NCBI RefSeq assembly: GCF_030848805.1 | Contig: NC_092358.1 | Coordinates: 12,564,433 to 12,628,432, forward strand | DNA: 64,000 bases | Reading direction: 5' to 3' | Source of the DNA: Temnothorax longispinosus | Lineage: Eukaryota; Arthropoda; Insecta; Hymenoptera; Formicidae | Shown: piece after piece, positions 19,392-30,968 of the stretch | Layout: each line of letters begins with the position of its first letter | Numbering within the stretch: position 1 is the first letter of the stretch | Notes under the pieces: model-generated | The model's input: the letters and a program-made list of their open reading frames with translations, nothing else | Told to the model about the DNA's origin: nothing | Databases searched by the model: none | Program-made: the position numbers and the translations under genes

Positions 19392-20430
19392 ACACAGGCC
19401 CACAAAAAAAGTAAGTTGTGCTGGAAATCTGATTATGCTATTCCTACGTATTTTGAGCCGCTGAAAACGAATATGAAGTCAGAATTGCTCCATCATCCTC
19501 CAGTTTTTTTAAACTTTAATTAATATTTTTTTAAATTAACCCTTGGGGTCACAAATTATTCTTCTTTATCAATTTTAATGAAACTTTGCATCTGTGGGTT
19601 TTTTAGGGCGCTGATTACGAATTTGTTCTCAAATTTTTAAAATTCAAAATGGCGGATTTAATATGGCAGACACAAAAATCAATGGAGTTTTTCACATGGT
19701 GGAGGTGCCGGTCTCATTTCAGTATGTCATTGTTGGGAGGGAGGGAGGGAAGGATGGAGGATCAATCAATCAATCAAGATCTCTAGCTCTCTCTAGCGAC
19801 ATCGATCTCACAACACTAACAGATCTCGATCGAGATAGCGAGCTATAGAGCTCGCTAGAGATCGATATCGAGAGATCTAGCTAGCTAGATCGATCTCTGA
19901 TCGCTCTATCGTCGCTCTAGCTCGATCTACTGCGTTCCATCTCTCCTTCTATCTTCCTCACTTTCCTTTCCTCTGCCCCCTTTCTGCCTCCCTCTTCTTC
20001 CCTCTGCCACCCTCTGCCTCCCTTCCTTCTTCTTCCCTTTCCCTATTTCTCTTTTCCTCTCTCCCTCTCCTCCCTCTCTTCTTCCTTCTCTCTCTCCCTC
20101 CCTCCCTCCCCCTCTCTCCTTCCCACCCTCCCAACAATGATATGCTGAAATGAGACCGGCACTACCACCATGTGAAAAACTCCATTGATTTTTGAGATTT
20201 CAAGTTGCCTGTTCTCAGCCTCTAATTGCTCGGACAGCAAACGGTTCTAGGAGATTGTGAGCTACATCGGTAGGAAGAAAATACCACAGTTTGAAGCGAT
20301 TCTAACGTTAGAACCAAAAAACGGATATTTTCCTACATGAGCAGAAGATGAGCTCCGATCAAGTTGAAATTTTACAGATATTAGTTTCAGACATGTTCGC
20401 ATCTTTTCCGCCTAGTTACGTTATAAAATT
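19392..20430 (+). repeat. Dispersed repeat, copy 2 (empty for the Harbinger insertion)
   Basis: Aligns with 14534-14604 plus 15342-16260. At about 19441-19452 it reads GCTATTCCTACGTATTTTG with no insertion, while copy 1 has the 0.73-kb Harbinger derivative at this point. It contains instead its own inverted-repeat insertion (19675-20193). Confidence 0.8.
19675..20193. mobile_element. Inverted-repeat element with a simple-sequence core
   Basis: Arms of about 67 bp (19675-19741 and 20126-20193) share AATGGAGTTTTTCACATGGT and GAGACCGGC-type blocks. The core has GAGG/CCTC runs, a stretch of CTAG/GATC-rich palindromes (19790-19930) and a polypyrimidine tract (19940-20125). Confidence 0.75.
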
Positions 20431-20600
20431 TAAAAAAATTTTTTTTCTAACGCAAGCGTGAAATGAGCCGCTTTTCACGCTTGTTTTGAGTGAGCAAAAC
20501 GATCCATTTCGCAATGATGACGTAAGCGTTGAAACATGGAGCCATTTCTCAACTAGTGGAGAAATGAAATTGTAAAACAAGCGCGAAAAGCGGCCTGTTT

Positions 20601-20960
20601 CTGAAATATTTTAAATTTTGTCATATTTTTAATATAAAATATGAAATATCTCGTAAAATATTAAATTCACTTTTTGATGACTTTACGTTGATACTTTTAT
20701 ACGTAGAATAATAAAAGAAACTAATTTTTGTAAAAAAAAAAACAGAAACAATTATTTTAAAAAATTTGATTGCATTTTGTAGATGCATTCAATTTTGCAG
20801 AATTGCAAATGTAAAAATTAATATTATTCGAATTCTTTTATTATTCTACGTATGAAAGTATGAAACTGAAAGTCATCGAAACATGAATACTTTACGAGAT
20901 ATTTCATATTTTATATTAAAAATATTATTTTAAAATACGACAAAATTTAAAATACCTCAG
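20601..20960. mobile_element. AT-rich foldback element
   Basis: The arms pair from CTGAAATATTTTAAATTTTG to CAAAATTTAAAATACCTCAG, including AAATATCTCGTAAA and TACGTAGAATAATAAAAG. One arm plus core recurs at 59800-59970. GC-containing AAGCGTGAAA/GCGCGAAAAG phrases lie just left (20452-20600). Confidence 0.75.
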
Positions 20961-21239
20961 AAAATTCTAATAACAAAAGAGAGTTTTATTATAATGTTTT
21001 GAAGACGTCTCAAAATCTACAACTTTTATCTAAAAAAAATCAAGTTCTATTTAAGAAATTAGTTATCTTTAAAATTCTTGAAAACGATATCTACGATATA
21101 ACTCACGTAAGAATCATGTTTCCCCCTTCAAACTAACTTTCGTCTAAAGCATTTTTTTCTAGAATCACAAATAAAAAAGTTTTTGGGGGTGATTGATTAA
21201 AATAGGAAATTGTATACGTATTACACGTGCATATAAATA
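20961..21239. other. Unrecognised AT-rich intron
   Basis: No repeat structure, ORF or RNA gene is seen here. Confidence 0.4.
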
Positions 21240-21655
21240 CGATAGATTTTTTAGAACAAGTAGAAACTTGTACATTGCTTCCTCATAGTTTTTAAGTGTG
21301 CAAGTAGAAACTTGTTTAAGTGAGCAAGTAGAAACTTGCACATTGCTTCCTTATAGTTTTTAAGTGTGCAAGTAGAAACCTGCACATTGGTTCCTCTATG
21401 AGGAAGCCTGTTTCTTTATGCATAATTATTAGTAGATATTTATTAATTTGGCTTCCTCATAGAGGAACCAGTGTGCAGATTTCTACTTGCACACTTAAAA
21501 AATATAAGGAAGCAATGTGCAAGTTTTTACTTGCTCACTTAAACAAGTTTCTATTTGCACACTTAAAAACTATGAGAAAGCAATGTACAAGTTTCCATTT
21601 GGACACTTAAAAACTATGAGGAAGCAATATACAAGCTTCTACTTGCACACTTTTT
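21240..21655. repeat. Inverted array of an AAGTAGAAACTTG unit
   Basis: Units of about 45-90 bp containing GCAAGTAGAAACTTGCACAT, TGCTTCCTCATAG and TTTTTAAGTGT occur three times in one orientation (21255-21405) and at least three times inverted (21450-21655), around a TTTATTAATTTGG centre. GGTTCCTCTATGAGGAAGCC near 21392 is itself a hairpin. Confidence 0.8.
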
Positions 21656-23880
21656 TTATGGATAGAGTATCATTAAAGATAGATTGGTGTTGAATTTGGC
21701 AATAATCGGTGAAGGGGTTACCAATTTTTGTCTAAAAAGTGTACAAGTCATACATGTAATCTTATATATAAGGTATCATTAAAGAGAGGTTGTTTTAAAT
21801 TTGGCGAAGATTAGTAAAAAGGTTACCGATTTCTGTCTAAAAAATGTATAGGGTAGACCGAGGCAAATCGGATTACTAATTAGCACGATAAAATAGCTCG
21901 TTTAAAATAAAACACTAACGAAAATTGTCTTAAAACTTATATTAATCCGATTCGCCTCAATCTAACCTAAGTTATTTGATGGATGGAGTATTATTAAAGG
22001 AAAATTGTTATTTAATTTGGCGTAGATCAGTAAAGGGATTACCGATTTCTGCTTAAAAAGTGTATGAGATGTACATGTAACATGATCGGTATATCTAATA
22101 ATCGGTAAAAGAGTTCTTTCTTTATAAAATTTTGAATTTTTTGAGGATCGGTGAAAGGATTACCGATTTCTGCTTAAAATGTGTATAAGATGTACATGTA
22201 ATTTTATGTAGAGTATCATTAAAATAAAGTTGTTTTGAATTTTGCGAGGGTCGGTGAAAGGATTATCGATTTTTGCTTATAAAATGTGTAAGTTATTTGA
22301 TGGATAAACTATCATTTTTAAGAAAGGTATTGAATTTGGCGATAATCGGTAAAAAAGTTCTTTCTTTATATTGAATTTTTCAAAAGTTTAAATGCCTTTA
22401 ACTCAAGAACTGATCAATCAAATCTTAAAGAATTATATATAAAATAAGGGTAAAAAAGACTAAAAAATATAATAAAATTAAAAATAGTCCAATATTTCAA
22501 AATTCACAAAAGTTATAGCAACCACGGACATTTCTAAAAAAAATCAAAAATTTTTTTAAAAAGAACCCCTTTACCGATCATCGCCAAATTCAATATCAAC
22601 CTTCCTTAAATGATACTCTATCAATAAAAAAAATTCAGCCCGATATCTCAATATTTTCGAAAGTTAGAGCAACCACGGACATTTCTAAAAAAATTCAAAA
22701 TTTTTTTATAAAAGAACCCCTTTACCGATCATCGCCTTTAATACCAACCTTCCTTGAATAATACTCTATCGATTAAAAAATATATTGGCAATTTTTTTCT
22801 AATTCTGTTATACTTTTCAGTCTTTTCTACCTTTATTTCATATTCTATTCTTTAATATTTTATTTTGTTAATTTGCTCTTGAGTTATAGCCTTTTAAAAT
22901 TTCGGGGAATTCGTACATAAGAAGCAATATGCAAATTTCTAATTTTCACACTTTTTTATTATATTAAAAATTTTTTCTAATTCTATTGTAGTCTTAGATC
23001 TTTTATACTCCTATTTCATATATAATCCTTTAAAATTTGATTAATTAGTTCTTTTTAAGCAAAAATCGGTAACGCTTTTATCGATCCTCGCAAAATTTAA
23101 AACAACTTTATTTTAATGATACTCTATATAAAATTACATGTACATCTTATATATTTTTTAAAAAAAAATTGGTAATCCTTTCAAAATTTTCCGATCCTCG
23201 CCAAACTCAGAACAACCTTCTTTTAATGAAACTCTATATATAAGATTAAATGTATAACTTGTCCACTTTTTAGGCAAAAATCGGTAACTCCTTCACCGAT
23301 CCTCAAAAAATTCAAAATTTTATAAAGAAAGAATCCTTTTACCGATTATCCCCAAATTCAAAATACCAATTTTTTTTTAATAATACTCTATATAAAATTA
23401 CATATACAACTTATACATGTAACTTTTTGAACAAACATCGGTAACTTTTTCATTGATCTTCGCCAAATCTTAAAGAATTTTATATGAAATAAGAGTAAAA
23501 AAAACTGAAAAATATAATAAAATCAGAAAAATAACGCAATATTTCAAAATTTAAAAAAGTTAGAGCAACCACGGACATTCCTAAAAAGTTTTAAATTAAA
23601 AAAAAAAACCCTTTACCGGTCATCGCCAAATTCAGTACCAACCTTTCTTAAATAATACTCTATAGATTAAAAAAAAAATTAAACCCGATATCTCAATATT
23701 TGCGGAAGTTAGAGCAACCACGAGCATTTCTAAAAAAATTCAAAATTTTTAAAAAAAAGAATTTTACCGATTATCGCCAAATTCAATATCAACCTTCCTT
23801 GAATGATACTCTATCGATAAAAAAAAACAGCCCGATATCTCAATATTTGCGGAAGTTAGACCAACCACGGACATTAAATC
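21656..23880. repeat. Two opposing fields of about 110-220 bp tandem repeats
   Basis: In the first half (to about 22400) units read GTATCATTAAAG ... AATTTGGCGATAATCGGT ... TACCGATTTCTG ... AAAGTGTA, about five times. From about 22560 to 23880 the reverse complements (TTTACCGATCATCGCCAAAT, CCTTCCTTAAATGATACTC) occur about seven times. The phrase TTAGAGCAACCACGGACAT recurs in the second half. No ORF. Phrases TTTTTCTAATTCTATT and TTCATATATAATTCTTT are shared with the Helitron copies. Confidence 0.75.
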
Positions 23881-24256
23881 CGCACATACACACACAAACA
23901 CACACACACACACATACGGACATTTTTTGTAATGCAATTTTTCGACGTTTTAAAACACTCTGAACATATTAGCATCAAAAACTAAAAAAATAATCTTTTT
24001 TTTGTTTCTTCTACCCCTATTTCATATATAATTCATTTAAATTTGGTTGATTAGACTCAACTTTATACCCAATCAAAGGTTCATATACGAAGTTTACGAA
24101 AACAAAGCTTCCTCTATGAGGAAGCAAAAATAGCGCCTGTCAAACGTGCATAGATACAGATCACTTTTTCGTCCTCTTTAATTTTAGCAACTTATACAAG
24201 ACAGCATATACGTATGTACGTGTGCAATTTTGAATACACCTTCCTTCTTAGAGTCT
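23881..24256. other. Intron with a short CA microsatellite and a hairpin
   Basis: CACACA run at about 23884-23915. A hairpin GCTTCCTCTATGAGGAAGC at about 24110-24128 matches the one near 21392. Otherwise nothing recognised. Confidence 0.5.
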
Positions 24257-24540
24257 GTTCACACGAGGCGGTTTTGACGCGCGGTTGCGCTGCCGCGCGT
24301 GACCGCGCGTTATCGCGAGGCGAGGTACGACAACACGCGCATACGTGCGTACGCAAAACGGCGTACGCGTGACGACGAGCGTCTACGATACGCTTTGCGG
24401 CATTTTAGACCCATAGGACACTCGCCGTTTCGCGTACGCGCGTATGCGCGCGTTGTCGCACCTTGCCTCGCGACAGCACGCGGCTTGTGCAAACGTTAAC
24501 GCGCGGCTGCAATCGCGCGGCAGAAACGCCTCATGTGAAC
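24257..24540. mobile_element. GC-rich palindromic MITE
   Basis: The ends GTTCACACGAGGCG and CGCCTCATGTGAAC are inverted. Inner blocks GCGAGGCGAGGTACGACAAC and GTTGTCGCACCTTGCCTCGC pair as well, giving arms of about 130 bp with many CGCG steps. It is a composition island in AT-rich DNA. Sixty-codon frames on both strands are palindrome artefacts. Confidence 0.8.
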
Positions 24541-24708
24541 TGGCTTCTTGATCTCCTCGGTATCAGCTCCCTGCCGTCAATATATATTTCACTATCTATC
24601 ACGCGGCGACGGTCACGATCGTCACTATTTCTAGATTATAACTGACTGACATCGCGCTGAACGCACTGACTGCACTGAGTGCAGTACGCACACGTACATA
24701 TATCGATA

Positions 24709-26701
24709 CTAGATTTTTCGCCCGCGCTTCGCGCGGGCTCAAAATCTATTTTCCTCTCCCCAAACTCACTCATTACGTAGGAGCACCAATAGAACCCCAT
24801 AAAACCCAATTTTTAATCCCATAGTAGCCATCTCCATAAAATTAGTAATTTTTTGGTACCAATTTCATCAAAATCATCAACAAAAAATTAGAAAAATTTT
24901 GGCACCGGTTTCAAGAAAATTGATCCATTAATAAAAAATTAAACTTATCCTCCAAAAATTTAAAAAATTTTAGCATTGGTTTCAAAAAAATCGGTCACGT
25001 AATACTTATTATTTCTCAAAATTTTAATAATTTCCAAACCGGTTTCTAAAACGTGGTAACAAAAAATTATCCATAAAAATTATCCATTTAAAAAATTATC
25101 CATAAAAAAATTCAGCTTGATATCTCAAAGTTTGCGGAAATTGGTGCAATCACGTATATTTTTTTTTTACAGAACGTGTAAACCACTTTACTATTAGCAC
25201 GTTTTCTAATTCTATTACATTCTTTAGTTTTTTCTACCCCTATCTATATATATAAGTACCTGACGTCTGTATGTCTGTCTGTCTGACGCAAACTACTTGT
25301 TATTTTTCGAGAACGTGGAAAAATTTCGTGGTTTCCAAAAACCGGTCTTACGCGCTCGCGACAGTCACGAATTGAAGTAACTGGTTAATTCCCAAAAAAT
25401 TTAAAAAATTTTTTATATCGGCTTCCAAAAAGATCGGTAACAAAAAATTATACACTTTATAGCACTCCCCGGAAAATTCTACCCCTGTTTCATATATAAC
25501 TCTTTTAAATTTGGTCAATTATTTCCCGAAAAATTGGAAAAAACCGGTTTCTAGAAAATCGGTAACAAATTCTACATACAACATATTTCATTTAAAACTA
25601 ATTGACCTATGAACGATTTAATTCCCAAAAATTATAAAAAAAAAGATTTATTTTTTTTGCCTTTGCAGCTTCTTCCATTTCATAATTTAGTGCTGCTCTT
25701 AGCAATAGATCATCCTGACCGTCTTCTAATGTACATTTTTTTTTAAAATCACGCAGATTTTTTTAAACAAAAATCGGAAACGTTTCAAATAAATCAGTAC
25801 ATTAATGAAAAATTAAACTCGCGGTTTCAAAAAAATCAGCATATACACGTCTTTGAGATTCGGTCAATTAATTCCCGAAAAGTTGGTAAAATTTTGTAAC
25901 CTGTTTCCAAAAAGATCGGTAACGAAAACGTGTACACTTTATGGCACTCTCTGGGACATATTCTACCCTTACTTCATATACACGTCTTTGAGATTTGGTC
26001 AATTAATTCTCGTAAAATTTAAAAAAATTTTGGAACCGGTTTCTAAAAAGATCGGTAACGAAAAATTAACCACATTATTGCATTCCCGGAAAATTCTACC
26101 CCTATTTCATATACTTTTGGTAAAAATTTGGTCCACTAACAAATGAGTCCGGTTTCCAAAAAGATTGGTAACGAAAACGTGTACACTTTATGGCACTCTC
26201 TGGGACATTCTACCCTTACTTCATATACACGTTTTTAAGATTTGGTCAATTAATTCTCGTAAAATTTGAAAAAATTTCGGAACCAATTTCCAAAAAGATC
26301 GGTAACAAAAAAAAAGCCGCGTCATTTTTATCCCCGGAAAATTCTACCCCTATTTCATATACTTTTGGTAAAAATTTGGTCCACTAACGAATGAGTAGTT
26401 CGCGTACAGACAAACAGACAGACAGACAGACGTTCCAAAGATCGGCTTCCAAAAAGATCGGTAACGAAAAATTATACACTTTATAGCATTCCCCGGAAAA
26501 TTCTACCCCTGTTTCATATATAATTCTTTTAAATTTAGTCAATTATTTCCCGAAAAATTAGAAGAATTAGAAAAATCGGTTTCCAGAAAATCGGTAGCAA
26601 AAAAATGGCCACGACATTTTCATCCCCGGGAAATTCTACCCCTGTTTCATATACTTTTGGTAAAAATTCGGTCCACTAACGAATGAGTAGTTCGCGTACA
26701 T

Positions 26702-26735
<34 letters not shown>

Positions 26736-26757
26736 GGACGGTACTTATATATATAGA
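24709..26757 (-). mobile_element. Non-autonomous Helitron with intact termini
   Basis: Read on the minus strand it starts TCTATATATATAAGTACC (at 26757) and ends with a hairpin CCCGCGC-GAA-GCGCGGG, then GAAAAAT and CTAG (24709). It sits between A and T. TC at the 5' end, a GC hairpin a few bases before CTRR, and A/T insertion without duplication are the Helitron hallmarks. No Rep/helicase gene is present. The interior is repeats of ACCGGTTTCCAAAAAGATCG, GGTAACGAAAAATTATACAC and CCCGGAAAATTCTACCCCT, with extra internal 5'-end-like segments at about 25245-25300 (opposite orientation) and 26395-26435. Confidence 0.85.
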
Positions 26758-27775
26758 TATCGACTCGAATGGATTTACTCGCTGGGTTGATAATATACCT
26801 GCTAGGTCAATAAAAATGTCGCTGCACACGCGGAGAAGAAGTAATAAAAAAGTACATATATCGATCGATCTGATTTACCTGCTAGGTCGATAATAACGCG
26901 CGCACGGTTTATCATTAAAAGCGATATTAGCGCCGCATAGTGTCAAAAAAGTGAAAGTGACACGGCGACGACGATAACGACGTATCTTAATAAAAAATAT
27001 TTACATTTTGGACTTTGCATCGTAATATCTCCGTTCGTAGGGCACGTAGAGAAAAAATAAAAACACTTATTATATAAATCGACCCCAAGCTATCAATTGA
27101 GCCTACTCAGAACTCGATCCGTTTAGTCATTATCAAGATTTCAGAATCTCGGGTACTTACAACTCGTCGCGTCGCATAAAAGAGTCACGGTGCGTCTCGC
27201 TTCGCGTGTACTTGGCGCGAAACACTACCGTGTCTCTTGATAAATAATTTTTTGAGAAAAGAAAAACACTAATAAAAAAAAATTAATAAAAAAAATACCG
27301 GCAGTCTAAAAGTTAAATACAGACACAGGAAGATATAGACCGAGCGTAAGTACTACTGTGGCAAAGAGGGGTACAATAACGCGGGATGGGAGTAAAGTGT
27401 AAGCTCGACAAACTTCGGTTGGACTCGAAAATATTCGGACGCTCGACAGCACACGGATGTGCCTTCGCTTTGGTGTGCGTTGGCAGCATGTGGAGGAAAT
27501 ACGCTGCCGAGCGCATACCAGCGCATCCCCTCCAGCTCCACATAGTTGAGCGCCTGATTTATCGAGAAAGACGTTCCCCCATCGCCATCATGCTTTGGCC
27601 AAAACGCCAAACATATCCGAACTGTACGGAAATAGCCGATGTGGGGGTATGGTAAGGATAGGTGCGCTCAGGTTTTCACCAGGGCCTACAAACTCCCATG
27701 TACTTCGCATGTCCAGCGTTAGTAATGCCCTCTGACATGGGACACCCTACGTTAGGAACTAAAAATCAATATGGC
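26758..27775. other. Unrecognised intron DNA with short overlapping frames
   Basis: ACCTGCTAGGTC occurs twice (about 26799 and 26878). Frames of 76-89 codons overlap on both strands at 27313-27655, with no recognisable domain and no typical coding pattern. CGCGTCGCATAAAAGAGTC-type GC-rich text lies near 27165-27240. I cannot assign it. Confidence 0.35.
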
Positions 27776-27825
27776 GTGTTCGTATGCGTGTGCGTGTGCG
27801 TGTGCGTGTGTGTGTGTGTGTGTAC
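27776..27825. repeat. GT-rich microsatellite
   Basis: About 45 bp of TGCGTG then TGTGTG repeats, followed directly by CTTAAGACGATCTTAAATATAAGAT, a fragment of the inverted-repeat family found at 46718-47030. Confidence 0.85.
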
Positions 27826-27893
27826 TTAAGACGATCTTAAATATAAGATTTGATTATGAATACCACCCTATAACTGTTCTCTTTTGGGTAGTT

Positions 27894-28736
27894 TTACTTG
27901 TTTACCTGTGGCGCTAAATCATTATTTCTTATTATCATATCAATGAATTGTTGACGTATCATTGCACTATTATCTGCTCTGCCTTTATAATCTGTAGTGC
28001 GCATTGTAATAGTATTTGATCGGCTTTCCTGCTTATATTTTTTACATAGTCTCTTCAGATGCCTTTTACCTCTCTTCAATTTAACCGTAGTAATATATAG
28101 TTGTCTACCTCTTGGGGACAAGGCAATTTTGCATGTACAATCTTGAAGATCGGGTCTTGCATGCTTTTGTTTAGTTACTTGCACCAGTTGATCCACTGTA
28201 TGTTTTAAGGCCGTTATTTTTTGCGCTGATGCTTTATTATTTTCTTAGTTTTGTAAAATGTTTTTTATCTATTTCTGTTGCAGCATTAATGTGTCACTAT
28301 GGTCGGTTAAAATTTCTTCAGTCCTCTGCTGTTGTGTTTTCAATTCATGTAACTTGACTTCTATTGGATCTTCCTCTTCTGCGTTCCCTATCATATCTAC
28401 ATTTGTCTCATGTCTACATCTCTATATTCTTTGTCATGTCCATATTTGCCTCTTGTAACATCTCTAACTCAGTTTCCGTAACATTCCTTTCAACTGCCAT
28501 ATTGATGACAGGGACAGCATTACTTAATAAGACACGTAATTTTAGAGAGCAATTGTAGTCACTGTTGCGAAAGTGCTTGTAGCATACTCTCAACTTTAGT
28601 TCATCAGAGCCTTCCACTGGTTTCATGTTTAAAGCTTTGTACCATTCTAGACGACGTTCGAAATTTCGTGGAAACTAATGCGACGGTGCTTTCTTTCCAG
28701 ATGCATATCCAGGCACGCAATATTTTCGCACCATTT
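27894..28736 (-). pseudogene. THAP-domain protein pseudogene
   Basis: On the minus strand from ATG at 28736 the frame reads MVRKYCVPGYASGKK, a stop in the early domain, then RRLEWYKAL, VCYKHF and LLSNAVPVINM. This is the THAP zinc finger: the central Trp, the C-x2-H pair (CYKH) and the AVP motif are present, but the second Cys of the first pair is a Tyr. Further stops follow. The downstream frame (28196-27894) is Lys/Arg-rich with a helical look (KRLCKKYKQESRS), separated by stops at about 28411, 28250 and 28235. THAP fingers bind DNA in P-element transposases and host regulators. Here it is dead. Confidence 0.75.
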
Positions 28737-29278
28737 TAATATACTGCAAACTGCTGCAAATATATACGAATATATTAAGTTAGGAATAAGTAATTTGTAT
28801 GGATTATACATACTATGTTTACGCTCGCGTAAACATAATAACAGACTATTTGGATAATAAGAGAGGTTAGGTTATACTATGGTTATCCTAGCTTAAAGTT
28901 CTTTTTTCTTCCTTCTTCTTCTTTACAGCTCTGAAAAATTTATCACTTTCGGTAAATATGCAGAATTGTGGCTTCCTCACCGATTTCGTTGAGCTTAGGC
29001 TTAATCGATGCGTTTTTGCGTGAAACGAAAGAATCTGGCAGAAAAAAGTGTCGCTCTGCCCCGCGAAGCGAAATATTAACAGTTAAAGTTGACGACTATC
29101 AGGTTATGAGACCTGTCATACCGATAAGATGTAGCGACTACAAACATGCCCCGCGGCCACATGCGCATGCTCCGTGGCCGCACGCGCATGCTCCGTAGCG
29201 ACATATGTAGTGTCAACGCATCTTACTTAAATAAATATCTTGTTTGAATTAATATATTTAAAGGCTCAATATATGAAA

Positions 29279-29985
29279 TATTAAACTCAATTAGGCAATA
29301 AGAGCCAAGCGTAGATTATTTTCGCTAAAATTTTAATAAAATGTCAATCACTATTAGAATGTCAATTACAATACGTACGTTTCAATCCTTTTTTGGGGTC
29401 ATCCTCAGCGCGTTGCCTACACATTACATAAAGCTAAATCTAAATCTACATACGGCCTTCTTTTCCCGTAAACTATTGGCGAATCGGTTAATATCCTAAC
29501 GGTCGTTTAGGCAAGTGCGCACTCCGAAGCCTCCCCAGGTGTCTTCGTGTGTAATTTCCTGGTTTGAGAGCCAAGAAATTTGCTTGCATCTCGTCATGGT
29601 ACGATTGTGAGACACAGATAGTGCAGTTATTAAATAGTTCGCAATTACGATTGTCCGTGTAAGTGGTGGACTAACGATATCATTGTTCTTACAAAAGCAA
29701 TGGAGCGGACCGTGTCTCGTCGACATTTAAACGACCACTGAGTGCGCACTTGCCTAAACGACCGTTAGGATTAACCGATTCGCCAATAGTTTACGGGAAA
29801 AGAAGGCCGTATGTAGATTTAGATTTAGCTTTATGTAATGTGTAGGCAACGCGCTAAGGATGACCCCAAAAAAGGGTTGAAACGTACGTATTGTAATTGA
29901 CATTCTAATAGTGATTGACATTTTATTAAAATTTTAGCGAAAATAATCTACGCTTGGCTCTTATTGCCTAATTGAGTTTAATATT
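29279..29985. mobile_element. Inverted pair of a Penelope-end-like repeat
   Basis: Arms of about 245 bp (29279-29525 and 29740-29985) pair through AGGCAATAAGAGCCAAGCG, CATACGGCCTTCTTTTCCCG and TAACGGTCGTTTAGGCAAG. Each arm contains, facing the centre or mirrored, CTGAGGATGACCCC ... GGATTGAAACGTACG, the stem-loop/GAAACGT motif. No RT remains. Confidence 0.65.
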
Positions 29986-30026
29986 AAATATCTTGTCATT
30001 TACAACCTGCACATCTTGATCTTACA

Positions 30027-30418
30027 ATGGCATACTCAGTCCAGCAATTAAACAATAATCTGTGGCTTGCGATTCAGGACATCATTGGCAATGCAAATAC
30101 GTGGCCGAAATTTATACGGCAAATGTTCTGGGATAAAAATTTTACGGATCATAATCAAATAATTATTGTCAATTTTGCATATATATATAAATGGGGTATC
30201 GGAAAAATTTTTGCATGATGTATTAGCTTTCACGCTAAAAAATGCATACACAGCTGAGAGGAAGCGCAATATTGAGTATAGATATCGATATTTAAATCAT
30301 GAGGTAATTCTTTCAATATTAATTGATAACTATAGCAAACAAGTATATTGTTTTTTATTCTTTGTAGCAATTGAGACAAATGCGACGCAGCCGTGTGTAC
30401 AGTTACAGCCTTTTCGAT
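30027..30418 (+). pseudogene. Broken ORF of unknown family inside TIR element
   Basis: ATG at 30027 opens 63 codons (starts MAYSVQQLNNNLWLAIQD, includes TWPKFIRQMFW and QIIIVNFAYI). After a frame change near 30190 the other frame continues GVSEKFLHDVLAFTLKNAY, AERKRNIEYRYRYLNHEV and stops at 30418. Together it looks like about 130 residues of a real protein split by a frame shift or a short intron. I do not recognise the family; a transposon-encoded protein is the simplest guess given the flanking TIRs. Confidence 0.45.
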
Positions 30419-30525
30419 AGAAAAATGTTAAATCTTAATATGAATCCAATAATAAATAATTAAAATTGAATGTATTATTTTGAAGTTGTGATTTTCATTA
30501 AAGCAGATATTTTGTATTTAATTAT

Positions 30526-30662
30526 TTAAAGCGCGTCAGTAACCTATGTAGGTTAATGACGCGCTTTAAAAGTATTTAAGTGTTTAAAGCGCGTCAACTA
30601 ACCTATGTAGGTTAGTGACGCGCTTTAAAAGTATTTAAGTGTTTAAAGCGCGTCACTAATCT
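30526..30662. repeat. Tandem palindromes, 58-59 bp period
   Basis: TTTAAAGCGCGTC ... CCTATGTAGG ... GACGCGCTTTAAA followed by AGTATTTAAGTG, repeated about 2.4 times. Each unit is itself a hairpin. Confidence 0.85.
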
Positions 30663-30968
30663 ATACGCCAAAAGAATATCATTTCGAATTATGTTACACT
30701 TCTGACTTACTAACCAAACAGTTGTCACGTGACCTCTTGCATGCGCGTGCGGCCACAGAGCATGCGCATATGGCCACAGGGCATGTTCGTAGTCGCTACA
30801 TTTCGTCGGTATGACAGGTCTCATAATCTGATAGTCGTCAACTTTCTCGCTTTGCGGGGCAGAGTGACACTTTTTTCTCCCAGATTCTTTAGTTTCACGC
30901 AAAAACGCATCGATTAAGCCTAAGTTCAACGAAATCGGTGAGGAAGCCACAATTCTGCATATTTACCT

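Larger units (their letters stand above)
28950..30968. mobile_element. Two-kilobase element with about 250-bp TIRs
   Basis: The inverted arms 28950-29204 and 30728-30968 share TATGCAGAATTGTGGCTTCC, GATTTCGTTGAGCTTAGGC-type text and CATGCGCATGC phrases. Inside lie a Penelope-type palindrome (29279-29985), a broken ORF (30027-30418) and a tandem palindrome array (30526-30662). A third, partial arm copy with a nested MITE lies at 34600-34935. The superfamily is not identified. Confidence 0.75.

Noticed and set aside
21240..21655. CRISPR-like regular repeats
   Set aside because: Units are imperfect, inverted about a centre and lack unique spacers of even length; this is a eukaryotic intron.
24299..24499. 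Arg-rich frames in both strands
   Set aside because: They are produced by the GC-rich palindrome at 24257-24540.
27313..27655. Small protein gene (85-89 codons) on either strand
   Set aside because: Frames overlap on opposite strands and show no domain, splice signals or codon pattern.
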